DNA of 64,000 nt from NCBI GenBank assembly GCA_024401115.1, contig JAKSLP010000001.1, positions 89,071 through 153,070 on the forward strand, given 5' to 3'. A program made the position numbers and the translations under genes. Source of the stretch: Bacteroidaceae bacterium. GTDB taxonomy: Bacteria; Bacteroidota; Bacteroidia; Bacteroidales; Bacteroidaceae. This document shows, in pieces, positions 26,839-34,796 of this stretch (position 1 is its first letter; each line of letters opens with the position of its first letter). Below the pieces are notes generated by a model. The model did not search any database. It saw only the letters and a list, made by a program, of their open reading frames with translations, and was not told the origin of the DNA.

Positions 26839-27702
26839 TTATTTCTGCAGCTTTTCCTTGATGAGTGGTGTGTTGGAACGGCTCACAGGGATGTTTTTCT
26901 CGGTGCCGAAAATATGAAGTGTATATCCGGTACTCTCTTTGGAAAGGCTGACCACAAAGTTCAAGTTCACCAGGAATGCACGGTGGCACTGTACCAGAAA
27001 ATCATGACCTTCCAAAGTCTCTTTAATCACCTTCAGCGTTAATCTCAGGGTCTTGTGGTGCAACTCCCCATTTTCCAGATAGCAGATGTCAGCATAGTTG
27101 GCCATGGATTCCACATACACAATGTCCTCTGGTTGTACTTCCAGTGTGGCATTGTTGTATTGTCCGGTAAAAGTACACTTTTCGGTGCTGGCAGGTTGTA
27201 GCACATCCTCTTCTGCCTCCCTTTCCCATTTTTGCTGTCTTTCCTCCAAAAGAGCATTGATGGCCTTTATATCATCCAACTCATCTTTCAGAACCTGATT
27301 GCGGATGCGCAGAAATGAGCCAATATATAATACTGCTGAAATGCAGGTAACGCTCAGCATATAAAACTTCAGCGCCCCCCATTCGATGGGATGCCCCTGA
27401 TACCAGCTGTTGAACAAAAGCAGCATAGCTGATAGGATGGGTATATTTATAAGGTATAGGATGATGCACTCTTTGTGCCGGTAAGCAGCTGGGGACTTCT
27501 CCTTGAAATCCATTTGCAGCACATACTTTAGTATAAGGTATGAGAACAATATGGAAAGAAGCGACAGGGCCGTTTCACAAAAGATAAATAAGATACGCCC
27601 TTCTTCAATCTTATCGATATCGAAAGGTTGCAGTAAGCACAGGATAAATAAGGCTCCTATCACGGGAACGCTAAGCTCCTTTACAACAGTGGTCAGTTTC
27701 AT
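26839..27702 (-). CDS. Membrane-anchored LytTR transcriptional regulator
   Basis: A 287-residue one-component regulator. Four transmembrane helices fill about residues 10-150 (for example VPVIGALFILCLL, SLLSILFSYLILKYV, INIPILSAMLLLF). A coiled linker (155-180, INALLEERQQKWEREAEED) leads to a C-terminal LytTR DNA-binding domain (190-287) with VYVESMANYADICYLENG and FLVQCHRAFLVNLNFV. There is no receiver domain, so it does not depend on a phosphorelay as a normal LytR does. It lies between its two likely targets and has matching operators at its own promoter, implying autoregulation. Confidence 0.88.
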   Translation of the reverse strand: MKLTTVVKELSVPVIGALFILCLLQPFDIDKIEEGRILFIFCETALSLLSILFSYLILKYVLQMDFKEKSPAAYRHKECIILYLINIPILSAMLLLFNSWYQGHPIEWGALKFYMLSVTCISAVLYIGSFLRIRNQVLKDELDDIKAINALLEERQQKWEREAEEDVLQPASTEKCTFTGQYNNATLEVQPEDIVYVESMANYADICYLENGELHHKTLRLTLKVIKETLEGHDFLVQCHRAFLVNLNFVVSLSKESTGYTLHIFGTEKNIPVSRSNTPLIKEKLQK

Positions 27703-27722
27703 GTGGTTTGTTATTTCTATTG

Positions 27723-27787
27723 CAAAGATACTCCCTTTTTCAAGATTTGCCTAATTGCAGGGATGAATGCTTGGACTTAGGGATAAA
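27723..27787 (-). promoter_or_regulatory. LytTR gene promoter with two operator repeats
   Basis: - strand order: TTTATCCCTA (27787-27778), 10 bp, TTCATCCCTG (27767-27758), 3 bp, TTAG (-33), 20 bp, TATCTTTG (-7, 27730-27723). Motif, distance to -33 and spacer length match the DUF2141 and receptor promoters; the repeat period here is 20 rather than 21 bp. Confidence 0.6.
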
Positions 27788-27815
27788 TCGCTTCCTTTTG
27801 TCCCTAAAATCCCCG

Positions 27816-27902
27816 TTTATCCCTTGTGAAATGCGGAAAATCCCCATTGGGGTACAGTGTGTCCCTCGCTCTTGCAGTACTAAGGAAGAAGCATTTTCTT
27901 TG
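27816..27902 (+). promoter_or_regulatory. Receptor promoter with three 21-bp-spaced operator repeats
   Basis: TTTATCCCTT (27816), AAAATCCCCA (27837) and TGTGTCCCTC (27858) start exactly 21 bp apart, followed by GCT, CTTG (-33), 20 bp and TTTCTTTG (-7, 27895-27902). The GCT spacer and geometry are identical to the DUF2141 promoter, although the repeats themselves have diverged. Confidence 0.65.
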
Positions 27903-27924
27903 CAGCAACAAAACAAACTGAAAA

Positions 27925-30294
27925 ATGAAAAAGATTATCGTTTTATTGGTGATGCTGCTGGCTATATGCAGCTGTTGGGCTATGAAACCCCTTGATTGGA
28001 GTGGTAGAGTGACTGATGGACAGAACCGGCCATTGGCGTATGTGAATGTGGTGTTCCTTTCCCTGCCAGATTCTGCGTTTATACAAGGTACAATTACCAG
28101 TGAGGATGGAACATTTCTTCTGCATACGGAACAGAAAAGAGGTGTTATCCGAGCTTCTTTCCTGGGTTACCAGACCGCTTGGGTTAAGATGCCTGTCTCT
28201 GGTGAACTGCACATTACTCTTCCGGAGGAGAGCACAATGCTTGAAGAGATTGAGGTTAAAGGATCGCTTCCTAAAACCAAACTTCAGGATGGGGCTATGA
28301 TTACTCAGATTCAGCACTCGGTACTGGAAAAGGTGGGAAGTGCTGATGATGTACTTTCCCGTATTCCTGGTATGATGCGAATGGGGGACAAGCTTCATGT
28401 GATAGGTAGGGGTACTCCGGTTTATTATATTAATGGCAGAAAAGTGCAGAATGAAAGTGAATTGAAACGTTTGCAGAGTCAGGATATCCGTCAGGTTGAG
28501 GTAATCAGCAATCCGGGCGCGGCCTATAGTGCTGAAAGTGCGGCGGTGGTTCGCATCAGAACGGTAGCACGCCAGGGAGAAGGATGGAGTGGAAGCGCTG
28601 ATTTCAGTGATGCACAGACATTGGTAAACGGCAACAATCTTTTTTCCGGGCAACTGAATCTGAATTGGCAGAAGAATAACATCGATGTGTTTTTCGGTGG
28701 GAACCTGACGGACAATTACCTGAAGAAATACGAATCAGAACTGGATCAGCAGACTTTTGCCGCTCAGTCTTTCCGTCAAAAAGGAACTCTTTTCAATTAC
28801 GGAAAGGATGTTTGTGCTGTGGGGCATGCGGGTTTCAACTGGCGGTTGTCAGAAAATCAATCCATGGGTGTTCGATTGGAAAGGACTGAGACACTGAAGG
28901 GTGAAATGAACGTAGACATGGATGAGGACGTATTCATCAATGGTATTTCGCAAGGAAGAATGCTTTCTGCACGTAAAGACACAGATGATGGCTCTGGCAC
29001 TTTTCTGGCTAATGCATACTACAATGGCCATGCGGGAAGAGTTGCAATAGATTGGAATATGGATTATTACCATTCTGATGGAAGGACATTAGGTAATATA
29101 TCCGAATATCAGTCGGTTGCCCCATTGTCCTTCAAGACCACAAACCAGGTAAAGAATCATTTGTTTGCCCATAAATTGGTTCTTACCGGCAAGGTATGGA
29201 AAGGTGTGCTTACGGCTGGAACGGAAATGAGCTTTGTCCATCGGACGAATGCGTATGAAACGGGTAATGAAAGGATAGAAAACACATTCTCGAAGGTGAG
29301 AGAGCAGAACTTGGCCTTCTTTGCTGATTATCAGCTACTGATTCCTAATGCTGGCATACTTACTGCCGGTTTGCGGTATGAACACATCAGGTTCAACTAC
29401 CAGCCTCAATCCGATGAAGAGGTGAAAAGAAATCAGGGACACTTTTTCCCTTCTATTTCCTTTGCTTCCCGATGGGGAAACTTGGAATCTATCATAAGTT
29501 ACAGTTTCAAGACCCGTCGCCCTACTTATCGTGATTTACGCTCGGGTCTGGAGTATGTGAATCCCTTTACATTTCAGACGGGCGATCCTACCTTGAAAAA
29601 TGAAAACCGACAGGTGCTGGATTTAAAAATGCGTTGGCACAATTGGGCTTTCCAGGGAGGATATGAGCGGCATACCAACGGCATCTATGACTGGACTTAT
29701 CCTTATGATGATAAGGGTACGGTTGTAATCAGTATGGTGAATTTCAGGAATCCCATCAATGTGTGGTCTGGTTTCCTGGTCTATTCCCCTCAAAAGGGTT
29801 GTTGGACCAGCAGCAATGTGGTGGGAGTCCAGCATGGACGGTTGTCTTTCCTGCTTGATGATCCTCGGGAAGAAAACGGTCAGCGTGAAGTGAAGTATAA
29901 CAATCCGATGTATATCTTCAATAGCTCCAATGCTTTCCGGCTGAAAAGGAGTTGGATGCTGGAACTTAATTCCGAGTTTTGGACCAAGGCTCATTTTGCC
30001 AATGCACAGTTACTGAACAATTATTGGAACCTAAGTGTGGCTGTACAGAAATCTTGGTTGAAGGATGATGCACTGACATTGAGATTGGTTTGCTCGGATT
30101 TATTCCAGCAATCCAAGTTGAACGTACTGTTGGATTTAGGCAATTATACCTTGACGCAGACCCAGATCAACGGGCAAGAGCGTGCTTTATACGAACAGCA
30201 TCGAATTATACTCAGTCTCAAGTACCGTTTCAATACCACCAAGAGTCGCTATAAAGGTAATGGCGCAGCTGGCGGTGTGATAGAACGTATGTAA
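27925..30294 (+). CDS. Outer membrane beta-barrel (OMP_b-brl_3) TonB-receptor-like protein
   Basis: A 789-residue outer-membrane protein. Signal peptide (about 1-20), then a carboxypeptidase-regulatory-like beta domain (25-110, WSGRVTDGQNRPLAYVNVVFL), a plug-like domain (130-215, DDVLSRIPGMMRMGDKL, VYYINGRKVQNESEL, IRQVEVISNPGAAYSAES), and a C-terminal 14-22-strand barrel of the OMP_b-brl_3 family. No SusD partner is present, so this is not a polysaccharide-utilisation pair. It is divergent from the LytTR gene and shares its operator repeats. The transported or sensed ligand is unknown. Confidence 0.87.
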   Translation: MKKIIVLLVMLLAICSCWAMKPLDWSGRVTDGQNRPLAYVNVVFLSLPDSAFIQGTITSEDGTFLLHTEQKRGVIRASFLGYQTAWVKMPVSGELHITLPEESTMLEEIEVKGSLPKTKLQDGAMITQIQHSVLEKVGSADDVLSRIPGMMRMGDKLHVIGRGTPVYYINGRKVQNESELKRLQSQDIRQVEVISNPGAAYSAESAAVVRIRTVARQGEGWSGSADFSDAQTLVNGNNLFSGQLNLNWQKNNIDVFFGGNLTDNYLKKYESELDQQTFAAQSFRQKGTLFNYGKDVCAVGHAGFNWRLSENQSMGVRLERTETLKGEMNVDMDEDVFINGISQGRMLSARKDTDDGSGTFLANAYYNGHAGRVAIDWNMDYYHSDGRTLGNISEYQSVAPLSFKTTNQVKNHLFAHKLVLTGKVWKGVLTAGTEMSFVHRTNAYETGNERIENTFSKVREQNLAFFADYQLLIPNAGILTAGLRYEHIRFNYQPQSDEEVKRNQGHFFPSISFASRWGNLESIISYSFKTRRPTYRDLRSGLEYVNPFTFQTGDPTLKNENRQVLDLKMRWHNWAFQGGYERHTNGIYDWTYPYDDKGTVVISMVNFRNPINVWSGFLVYSPQKGCWTSSNVVGVQHGRLSFLLDDPREENGQREVKYNNPMYIFNSSNAFRLKRSWMLELNSEFWTKAHFANAQLLNNYWNLSVAVQKSWLKDDALTLRLVCSDLFQQSKLNVLLDLGNYTLTQTQINGQERALYEQHRIILSLKYRFNTTKSRYKGNGAAGGVIERM

Positions 30295-30314
30295 ATTTTC
30301 CCAAAAAATGCCAA

Positions 30315-30718
30315 CCTTCCACTAAATATTTCTATGTAATTGATTGTTAGTATGGTAATTTGGTGGAGGGTTGGTATAAAGGTTCCACTAACCCTCCACT
30401 AACCTTCCACTAAGGTTATTACTAAGTTGTCATCTTGAGTCTATCGCCTTGTCATCCTGAGCGTAGCAAAGGAGCTTTCTAAACCGGATGGCTACTAGTT
30501 TGGAAAGATGTTTGCCTACCTCGGCTACGCCTCCCACGGCGACCGTTGGTTCGCTTTGCTCAACATGACATTCTATATTTATTGGGGATTCGCTCTGTAT
30601 CGTATTATTCGTGGAGGCTTAGTGGAAGGTTAGTGGAAGGTTAGTGGAGGGTTGAAAGTAACCTTCCACTAAGTGAAAATCTTGAATATCTGCATGTTGA
30701 GTGCTGTTTAGTGGAAGG
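30315..30718. repeat. TCCACTAA repeat arrays in direct and inverted orientation
   Basis: The octamer TCCACTAA occurs five times on the + strand (starting 30318, 30384, 30395, 30406, 30665) and four times inverted (30619, 30630, 30641, 30708) within about 400 bp. Two triplets are strictly 11 bp apart (30384-30413 direct, 30619-30648 inverted) and face each other across about 205 bp. Degenerate extra copies lie at 30359 and 30610. No ORF is supported here. It lies in the 599-bp gap after the receptor gene. Confidence 0.8.
30427..30570. repeat. REP-like GTCATCCTGAGC element with imperfect inverted ends
   Basis: TTGTCATCTTGAG (30427) and TTGTCATCCTGAG (30449) are direct copies; the other end (30558-30570) reads GCTCAACATGACA, the inverted version. 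This matches the dispersed TGTCATCCTGAGCG-type intergenic repeat common in Bacteroidetes and other genomes. It is nested inside the TCCACTAA arrays. Confidence 0.6.
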
Positions 30719-30764
30719 TTGCCCTTTTTGCGTTTTTTTATTTCTCTACGGCAATATGCTTGCC

Positions 30765-30816
30765 TTACTTATTAAGTAATCTCACCTAAGCGGATGCTTG
30801 GTGCTTACTTAAGTAA
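30765..30816. repeat. Nested palindrome forming a 52-nt hairpin
   Basis: TTACTT-ATT-AAGTAA (30765-30779) and TTACTTAAGTAA (30805-30816) are each palindromic and also pair with each other. They enclose CACCTAAGC-GGAT-GCTTGGTG (30783-30803). It may fold as one extended hairpin or as two dyads bound by protein. There is no T run for termination. Confidence 0.55.
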
Positions 30817-30824
30817 CGATACTC

Positions 30825-30862
30825 TTCCGCAGTTACGGAACGCTTATTCCGTGACTGCGGAA
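30825..30862. repeat. 16-bp inverted repeat near the 3' end of the AraC gene
   Basis: TTCCGCAGTTACGGAA / TTCCGTGACTGCGGAA, 15 Watson-Crick pairs plus one G-T, 6-nt loop. It probably ends the convergent transcripts or stabilises a 3' end, although neither strand has a following T run. Confidence 0.6.
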
Positions 30863-30893
30863 AAAGTTAATCATTACTGATGTTCAATTCCGG

Positions 30894-31727
30894 TCATAAC
30901 AGGTGGTCCGAATCTACCTGTGAAGGACTGATGCCGAATTTATCCTTAAAGGCGCGGGAAAAGTAACTAAGGTTGGTAAATCCCACTTCCATGGCCACTT
31001 CCTGCACTTGCAGTTGGTTGGCCTTCAATAATTTGTAAGCCTCTTCCAACCGGCGGTTTACTATCCATTTCTCGGGCGTAATGTCGCACACTTTCCTAAA
31101 GTCCCTCTTAAATGTACTTAAGCTTCTGCCGGTGTAATGTGCCAGTTCCTGAACGGACAGGTTGTATTTGTAGTTTTCCTCCATATAGGACATGATGTCT
31201 GTTCGCCAGAGGGTGGTGAAGTCGAATAGCGAAGCATACACATTCTCATCGGTGCGAAGAATGGCCTGGATACCTTCGGCCAGTTTCAGTTTAATCCATT
31301 CCTCATCGGGTTCCAGGGAAAAGTCGAAATAAGGCATGAACGATTGGAACAGACTTTTTACATCAGGACGAGCCGGTATTTTCAATACACTGGCAGCCAA
31401 GCCTTTGGCATCACGAGGAAGGTCGCGCTTTTTCAGCGTGTGCCAGTACTGCATCAGTAGTTTATGAGGAAAGTTGAATGCCATGGAACGATGGGGAGCT
31501 CCCTCATTGCCCGTGTGGTGACATAAGCGCACACGGTGGTCGCGGCGGATAAATGCGCATTCTCCACTGTGCAGGGTGGTAATGTTTCCTTGTTCATTGA
31601 TATCAATGGCCCCTTCCAGTACATAAAATAAGGTGTGCTCCTTTACTACACGCTCGCGCTGAATTTCACGCCTGTGCATGAAAACACGGATGATGTCATT
31701 ATATTTTAAAGCCTTAAAATCATTCAT
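30894..31727 (-). CDS. AraC-family transcriptional regulator
   Basis: A 277-residue regulator. The N-terminal cupin-like sensor domain covers about residues 10-150 (HTLFYVLEGAIDINEQG, GECAFIRRDHRVRLCHH). The C-terminal double helix-turn-helix (175-275) contains SVQELAHYTGRSLSTFKRDFRK and VAMEVGFTNLSYFSRAFKDKFGISPSQ. It is divergently transcribed from a TonB-dependent receptor with a matching direct repeat between them, so local control of that receptor is likely. Its own -7 box is TATATTTG (31762-31755). Confidence 0.9.
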   Translation of the reverse strand: MNDFKALKYNDIIRVFMHRREIQRERVVKEHTLFYVLEGAIDINEQGNITTLHSGECAFIRRDHRVRLCHHTGNEGAPHRSMAFNFPHKLLMQYWHTLKKRDLPRDAKGLAASVLKIPARPDVKSLFQSFMPYFDFSLEPDEEWIKLKLAEGIQAILRTDENVYASLFDFTTLWRTDIMSYMEENYKYNLSVQELAHYTGRSLSTFKRDFRKVCDITPEKWIVNRRLEEAYKLLKANQLQVQEVAMEVGFTNLSYFSRAFKDKFGISPSQVDSDHLL

Positions 31728-31779
31728 AATTCAGTACTTTGAGCAATTTATGTGCAAATATAACACTTTTTGATGGATT

Positions 31780-31846
31780 TGGACGTTTCAGTACAATAAA
31801 ATGGACGTTTCAGCAAAGTGATACAATTGCCAAGTCCGTATCTTTG
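31780..31846 (+). promoter_or_regulatory. AraC-type operator and promoter of the TonB receptor
   Basis: TGGACGTTTCAG occurs twice, perfectly, at 31780-31791 and 31802-31813 (22-bp period). The second copy abuts the -33 position of a promoter whose -7 box TATCTTTG is at 31839-31846; the -33 box itself is poor. Two direct half-sites about two helical turns apart next to a weak -33 box are typical for activation by an AraC protein. Confidence 0.7.
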
Positions 31847-31870
31847 TCAAAAATTATATTATTAATTACA

Positions 31871-33742
31871 ATGAGATATATTTCTTTTGCCATGATGATG
31901 GCGTTGGCTCTCCAGGCACAGGCCCAAACCGGTGTTACCAATAAGGAGGAGAACCAGTATGAGATTGACGAAGTGGTGGTTACTGGTGCCCGCTTTGAGA
32001 CCGATGTCCGTCATTTGCCTATGACTGTTAATGTGGTAGGAAGAGAGAAACTTACCGAAAATCAGCGTATTAATGTGTTGCCAACCTTAACCGAACAGGT
32101 TCCCGGTCTGTTCTTAACTCAGCGTGGAATGCTGGGTTTTGGTGTCAGCACTGGTGGATCAGGTAGCATCAGTCTTCGCGGTATTTCTGCAGGAGCCGGC
32201 CAGTTGTTGGTTCTGATTGATGGTCATCCACAGTATCAGGGCATCTATGGCCACTCCATTGGCGACAGTTATCAGACCATGATGACAGAGCGTGTGGAGG
32301 TACTACGTGGCCCTGCGTCAATGCTCTACGGATCTAACGCCATGGGTGGTGTTATCAATATTGTAACCCGTGGCATGAAGGAAGATGGCGTTAAGACTCA
32401 GGTGAATCTGGGTGCCGGTTCATACGGAACTTTCCAGACAGAAGCCAGCAATCAGGTTCGCAGCGGAAAGTTCTCTAGCACAGTTTCTGCACAGTATGCC
32501 CGTACCGACAACCATCGTCCTCACATGGGATTTGAACAATATGGCGGTTATGTAAAATTGGGCTATGACCTGAATGACAATTGGAATATCTATGCTGATG
32601 CCGATTTGACTCACTTTAATGCCTCCAATCCGGGAAGTGTGAGTGCTCCAATGAATGAAATGGACCAGTATATTACCCGTGGTGTAGTGACTGCTGCACT
32701 GGAGAACCATTATGCCAACACCAGTGGTGCTTTGAGCGTTTATGACAACTTTGGCCGTCATAAGATTAACGATGGTTTTGCTGATGGAGCAGATCCTCAG
32801 AAGCGCCTGTTCCGTTCCAAGGATGCTCTGACCGGTATTTCTTGGTATCAGAGCGTAAATCTGTTCGAGGGAAATCGTGTGACTGTGGGTTTTGATTTCC
32901 AGCATATCTTTGGTGATGCCTATTATACCTCACGCGCTACTGGCGAGGTGATGGAGACCCAGAACAAACAGAGTGCCCGTAAGCACATGAATGAAGTGGC
33001 AGGTTATGTAGATTTCCGTCAGGATCTGGCTTCATGGCTGACCATTGATGCCGGTATCCGTTACGATCATCATTCTGTGGCCGGTGGCGAATGGATTCCT
33101 CAGGCAGGTCTGGTGGTTCGTCCTAACAGCACAGGAGAGTTTAAGGCGATGTTGAGCAAGGGTTTCCGTAATCCTACCATGCGTGAGATGTACCTGTATC
33201 CACCTTCAAACGAGGAATTGCGTGCAGAGCGCATCATGAACTATGAGTTGTCATGGAAACAGCGCTTGGGTGCGTTCAACTATGGTATCAATCTGTTCTA
33301 CCTGAAGGGTGACAACATGATTCAGACCATCAATAAAAAGAATGTGAATACCGGTGCCATTCAGAATAACGGTATTGAGGTGGAGGCCGGTTGGCGAATC
33401 AACGATAACTGGAGCGTAAATACCAACCATAGTTTGCTGCACATGCACAACAAGGTGGTTGCTGCACCAAACTATAAAGGCTATCTGGGTGCTAATTACC
33501 ACAAGGGCCGTTGGAGCGTGAATGCCGGTTTGCAGCAGATTTACGATTTGTATACTTCAGTGGGAGAGAATGCTACTACCGAGGATTTCACTTTGTTGAA
33601 TGCTACTGTAGGATATATGGCAGCTAAGGGAGTAAACTTGTATGTAAAAGGTGAAAACCTGTTAGCTCAGAAGTATGAGATAAACTTAGGTTATCCGATG
33701 CCTAGGGCAACCTTCATGGGAGGAGTGAACATAGAGTTCTAA
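31871..33742 (+). CDS. TonB-dependent outer-membrane receptor
   Basis: A 623-residue receptor that imports a ligand across the outer membrane using TonB energy. Signal peptide MRYISFAMMMALALQAQAQ, TonB box-like DEVVVTGAR (about 32-42), plug domain (45-155, with SISLRGISAGAGQLLVLIDG and ERVEVLRGPASMLYGSNAMGGVINI), then a beta barrel ending in GGVNIEF with a terminal Phe. It resembles siderophore, haem and cobalamin receptors; it is not a SusC (no carboxypeptidase-like domain or SusD). A longer TTG start at 31739 is rejected because it spans the operator and promoter. Confidence 0.9.
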   Translation: MRYISFAMMMALALQAQAQTGVTNKEENQYEIDEVVVTGARFETDVRHLPMTVNVVGREKLTENQRINVLPTLTEQVPGLFLTQRGMLGFGVSTGGSGSISLRGISAGAGQLLVLIDGHPQYQGIYGHSIGDSYQTMMTERVEVLRGPASMLYGSNAMGGVINIVTRGMKEDGVKTQVNLGAGSYGTFQTEASNQVRSGKFSSTVSAQYARTDNHRPHMGFEQYGGYVKLGYDLNDNWNIYADADLTHFNASNPGSVSAPMNEMDQYITRGVVTAALENHYANTSGALSVYDNFGRHKINDGFADGADPQKRLFRSKDALTGISWYQSVNLFEGNRVTVGFDFQHIFGDAYYTSRATGEVMETQNKQSARKHMNEVAGYVDFRQDLASWLTIDAGIRYDHHSVAGGEWIPQAGLVVRPNSTGEFKAMLSKGFRNPTMREMYLYPPSNEELRAERIMNYELSWKQRLGAFNYGINLFYLKGDNMIQTINKKNVNTGAIQNNGIEVEAGWRINDNWSVNTNHSLLHMHNKVVAAPNYKGYLGANYHKGRWSVNAGLQQIYDLYTSVGENATTEDFTLLNATVGYMAAKGVNLYVKGENLLAQKYEINLGYPMPRATFMGGVNIEF

Positions 33743-33746
33743 TGAT

Positions 33747-33782
33747 AAAAAAGGGGATGCAAATTTTGCATCCCCTTTTTTA
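33747..33782. terminator. Bidirectional terminator
   Basis: Perfect inverted repeat centred on GGGGATGCAAA / TTTGCATCCCC, flanked by A and T runs. It ends the TonB receptor and the convergent porin gene. Confidence 0.88.
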
Positions 33783-34796
33783 TTAGAATGAAATCTGGGT
33801 TTGAACTTCCAGTTTATTGTATCCGTCTCCCATCTTAGGTTCACAACGGGTATACTGTACCTGCAATCTGCAATCGCGGTAGAACCAATATTGCAAACCT
33901 GCAATGTAATTGGTCTGCTTGATTCCCAATGACTTGTTATAGTTCATGTAATCATAGCTGGCCACAGCGTCCAACTTATTGACCAAGGGCACTCTGGCTG
34001 TAGCATAGTAACCTTCACTCTTTGCCTTGCCGTCCTTACCGGTCAGATACTCTGCACGCAAGTAGAAATCCTTGGTGTTCAGCACACCACCCAGAGTCCA
34101 GCGGTTTCGGGTATAGTTGTCGCCTGCCTGAATGTCTGGATTAAATGGGGATGTGGCAATAGCATGACCTGTACCCAACAGGAAACTGGTGACAAGGCTC
34201 AGTTCCTTGACGGGTTTTACTGTCAGCTTACCCTGAAAATCCTTCTGGTTGTTTCCATCCTTGACATTGATTCCCTGTCCGTTGAAAACACCCAGTTCAT
34301 AGGTTAGGTGATCCTTGAATAAATCACCATACACCATGAAACCCAAGTCACGTCCAATTTGCTTTCCGTACAAGGGGTCACTGGCTGTACCTGTCAGGAA
34401 GTTGGCAGCCTGTGACAGCAATGAGATAGACTCCAACTGAGTAGGAATAATGGGGTTCTCAATGGTAATCAAGGTCTTCATCTGACCTAAGCGTGCACCA
34501 AACGCCTTGCTGAAACGGTAGTCGGTATAATACTCTTGCCATTTTCCACTCACAGGCTCGTGCATCAGCAGGAAAGACCATTTGTCTGTTACTCGCGCTC
34601 TAGCCAACAAAATAACTCGTTTCATCTCGAAAGAGTTATTTGGCTTGCTGTTATCCTGATAGGTGTATCCACCCTGTGCAAATCCATGCACTTCAATCCT
34701 GTCTTTCAACGCGCCCAGCAGGTTGTTATCCTGTGACTGGGCGTTGCAGTTGATAGACAGTGCTAATGTTGTTAATAAAGTTGTTAAATATTTCAT
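33783..34796 (-). CDS. Porin (OprO/OprP-like beta barrel)
   Basis: A 337-residue outer-membrane protein with signal peptide (about 1-19, ending NCNA) and a barrel of alternating strands. Features such as IEVHGFAQGGYTYQDNS, FEMKRVILLARARVTDKWSFLLMHEP and a terminal Phe resemble the phosphate-selective porin O/P group. Anion specificity is not shown by the sequence. It is translationally coupled to the C69 dipeptidase upstream through a one-base TAATG overlap, suggesting the porin may admit peptides or their products. Confidence 0.75.
   Translation of the reverse strand: MKYLTTLLTTLALSINCNAQSQDNNLLGALKDRIEVHGFAQGGYTYQDNSKPNNSFEMKRVILLARARVTDKWSFLLMHEPVSGKWQEYYTDYRFSKAFGARLGQMKTLITIENPIIPTQLESISLLSQAANFLTGTASDPLYGKQIGRDLGFMVYGDLFKDHLTYELGVFNGQGINVKDGNNQKDFQGKLTVKPVKELSLVTSFLLGTGHAIATSPFNPDIQAGDNYTRNRWTLGGVLNTKDFYLRAEYLTGKDGKAKSEGYYATARVPLVNKLDAVASYDYMNYNKSLGIKQTNYIAGLQYWFYRDCRLQVQYTRCEPKMGDGYNKLEVQTQISF

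Noticed and set aside
30384..30648. CRISPR array
   Set aside because: The repeat is only 8-11 bp, copies are adjacent without unique spacers and occur in both orientations; no cas gene is present.
31739..31870. TTG start extending the TonB receptor by 44 residues
   Set aside because: It would translate the AraC operator and the -7 promoter box, and would bury the signal peptide.
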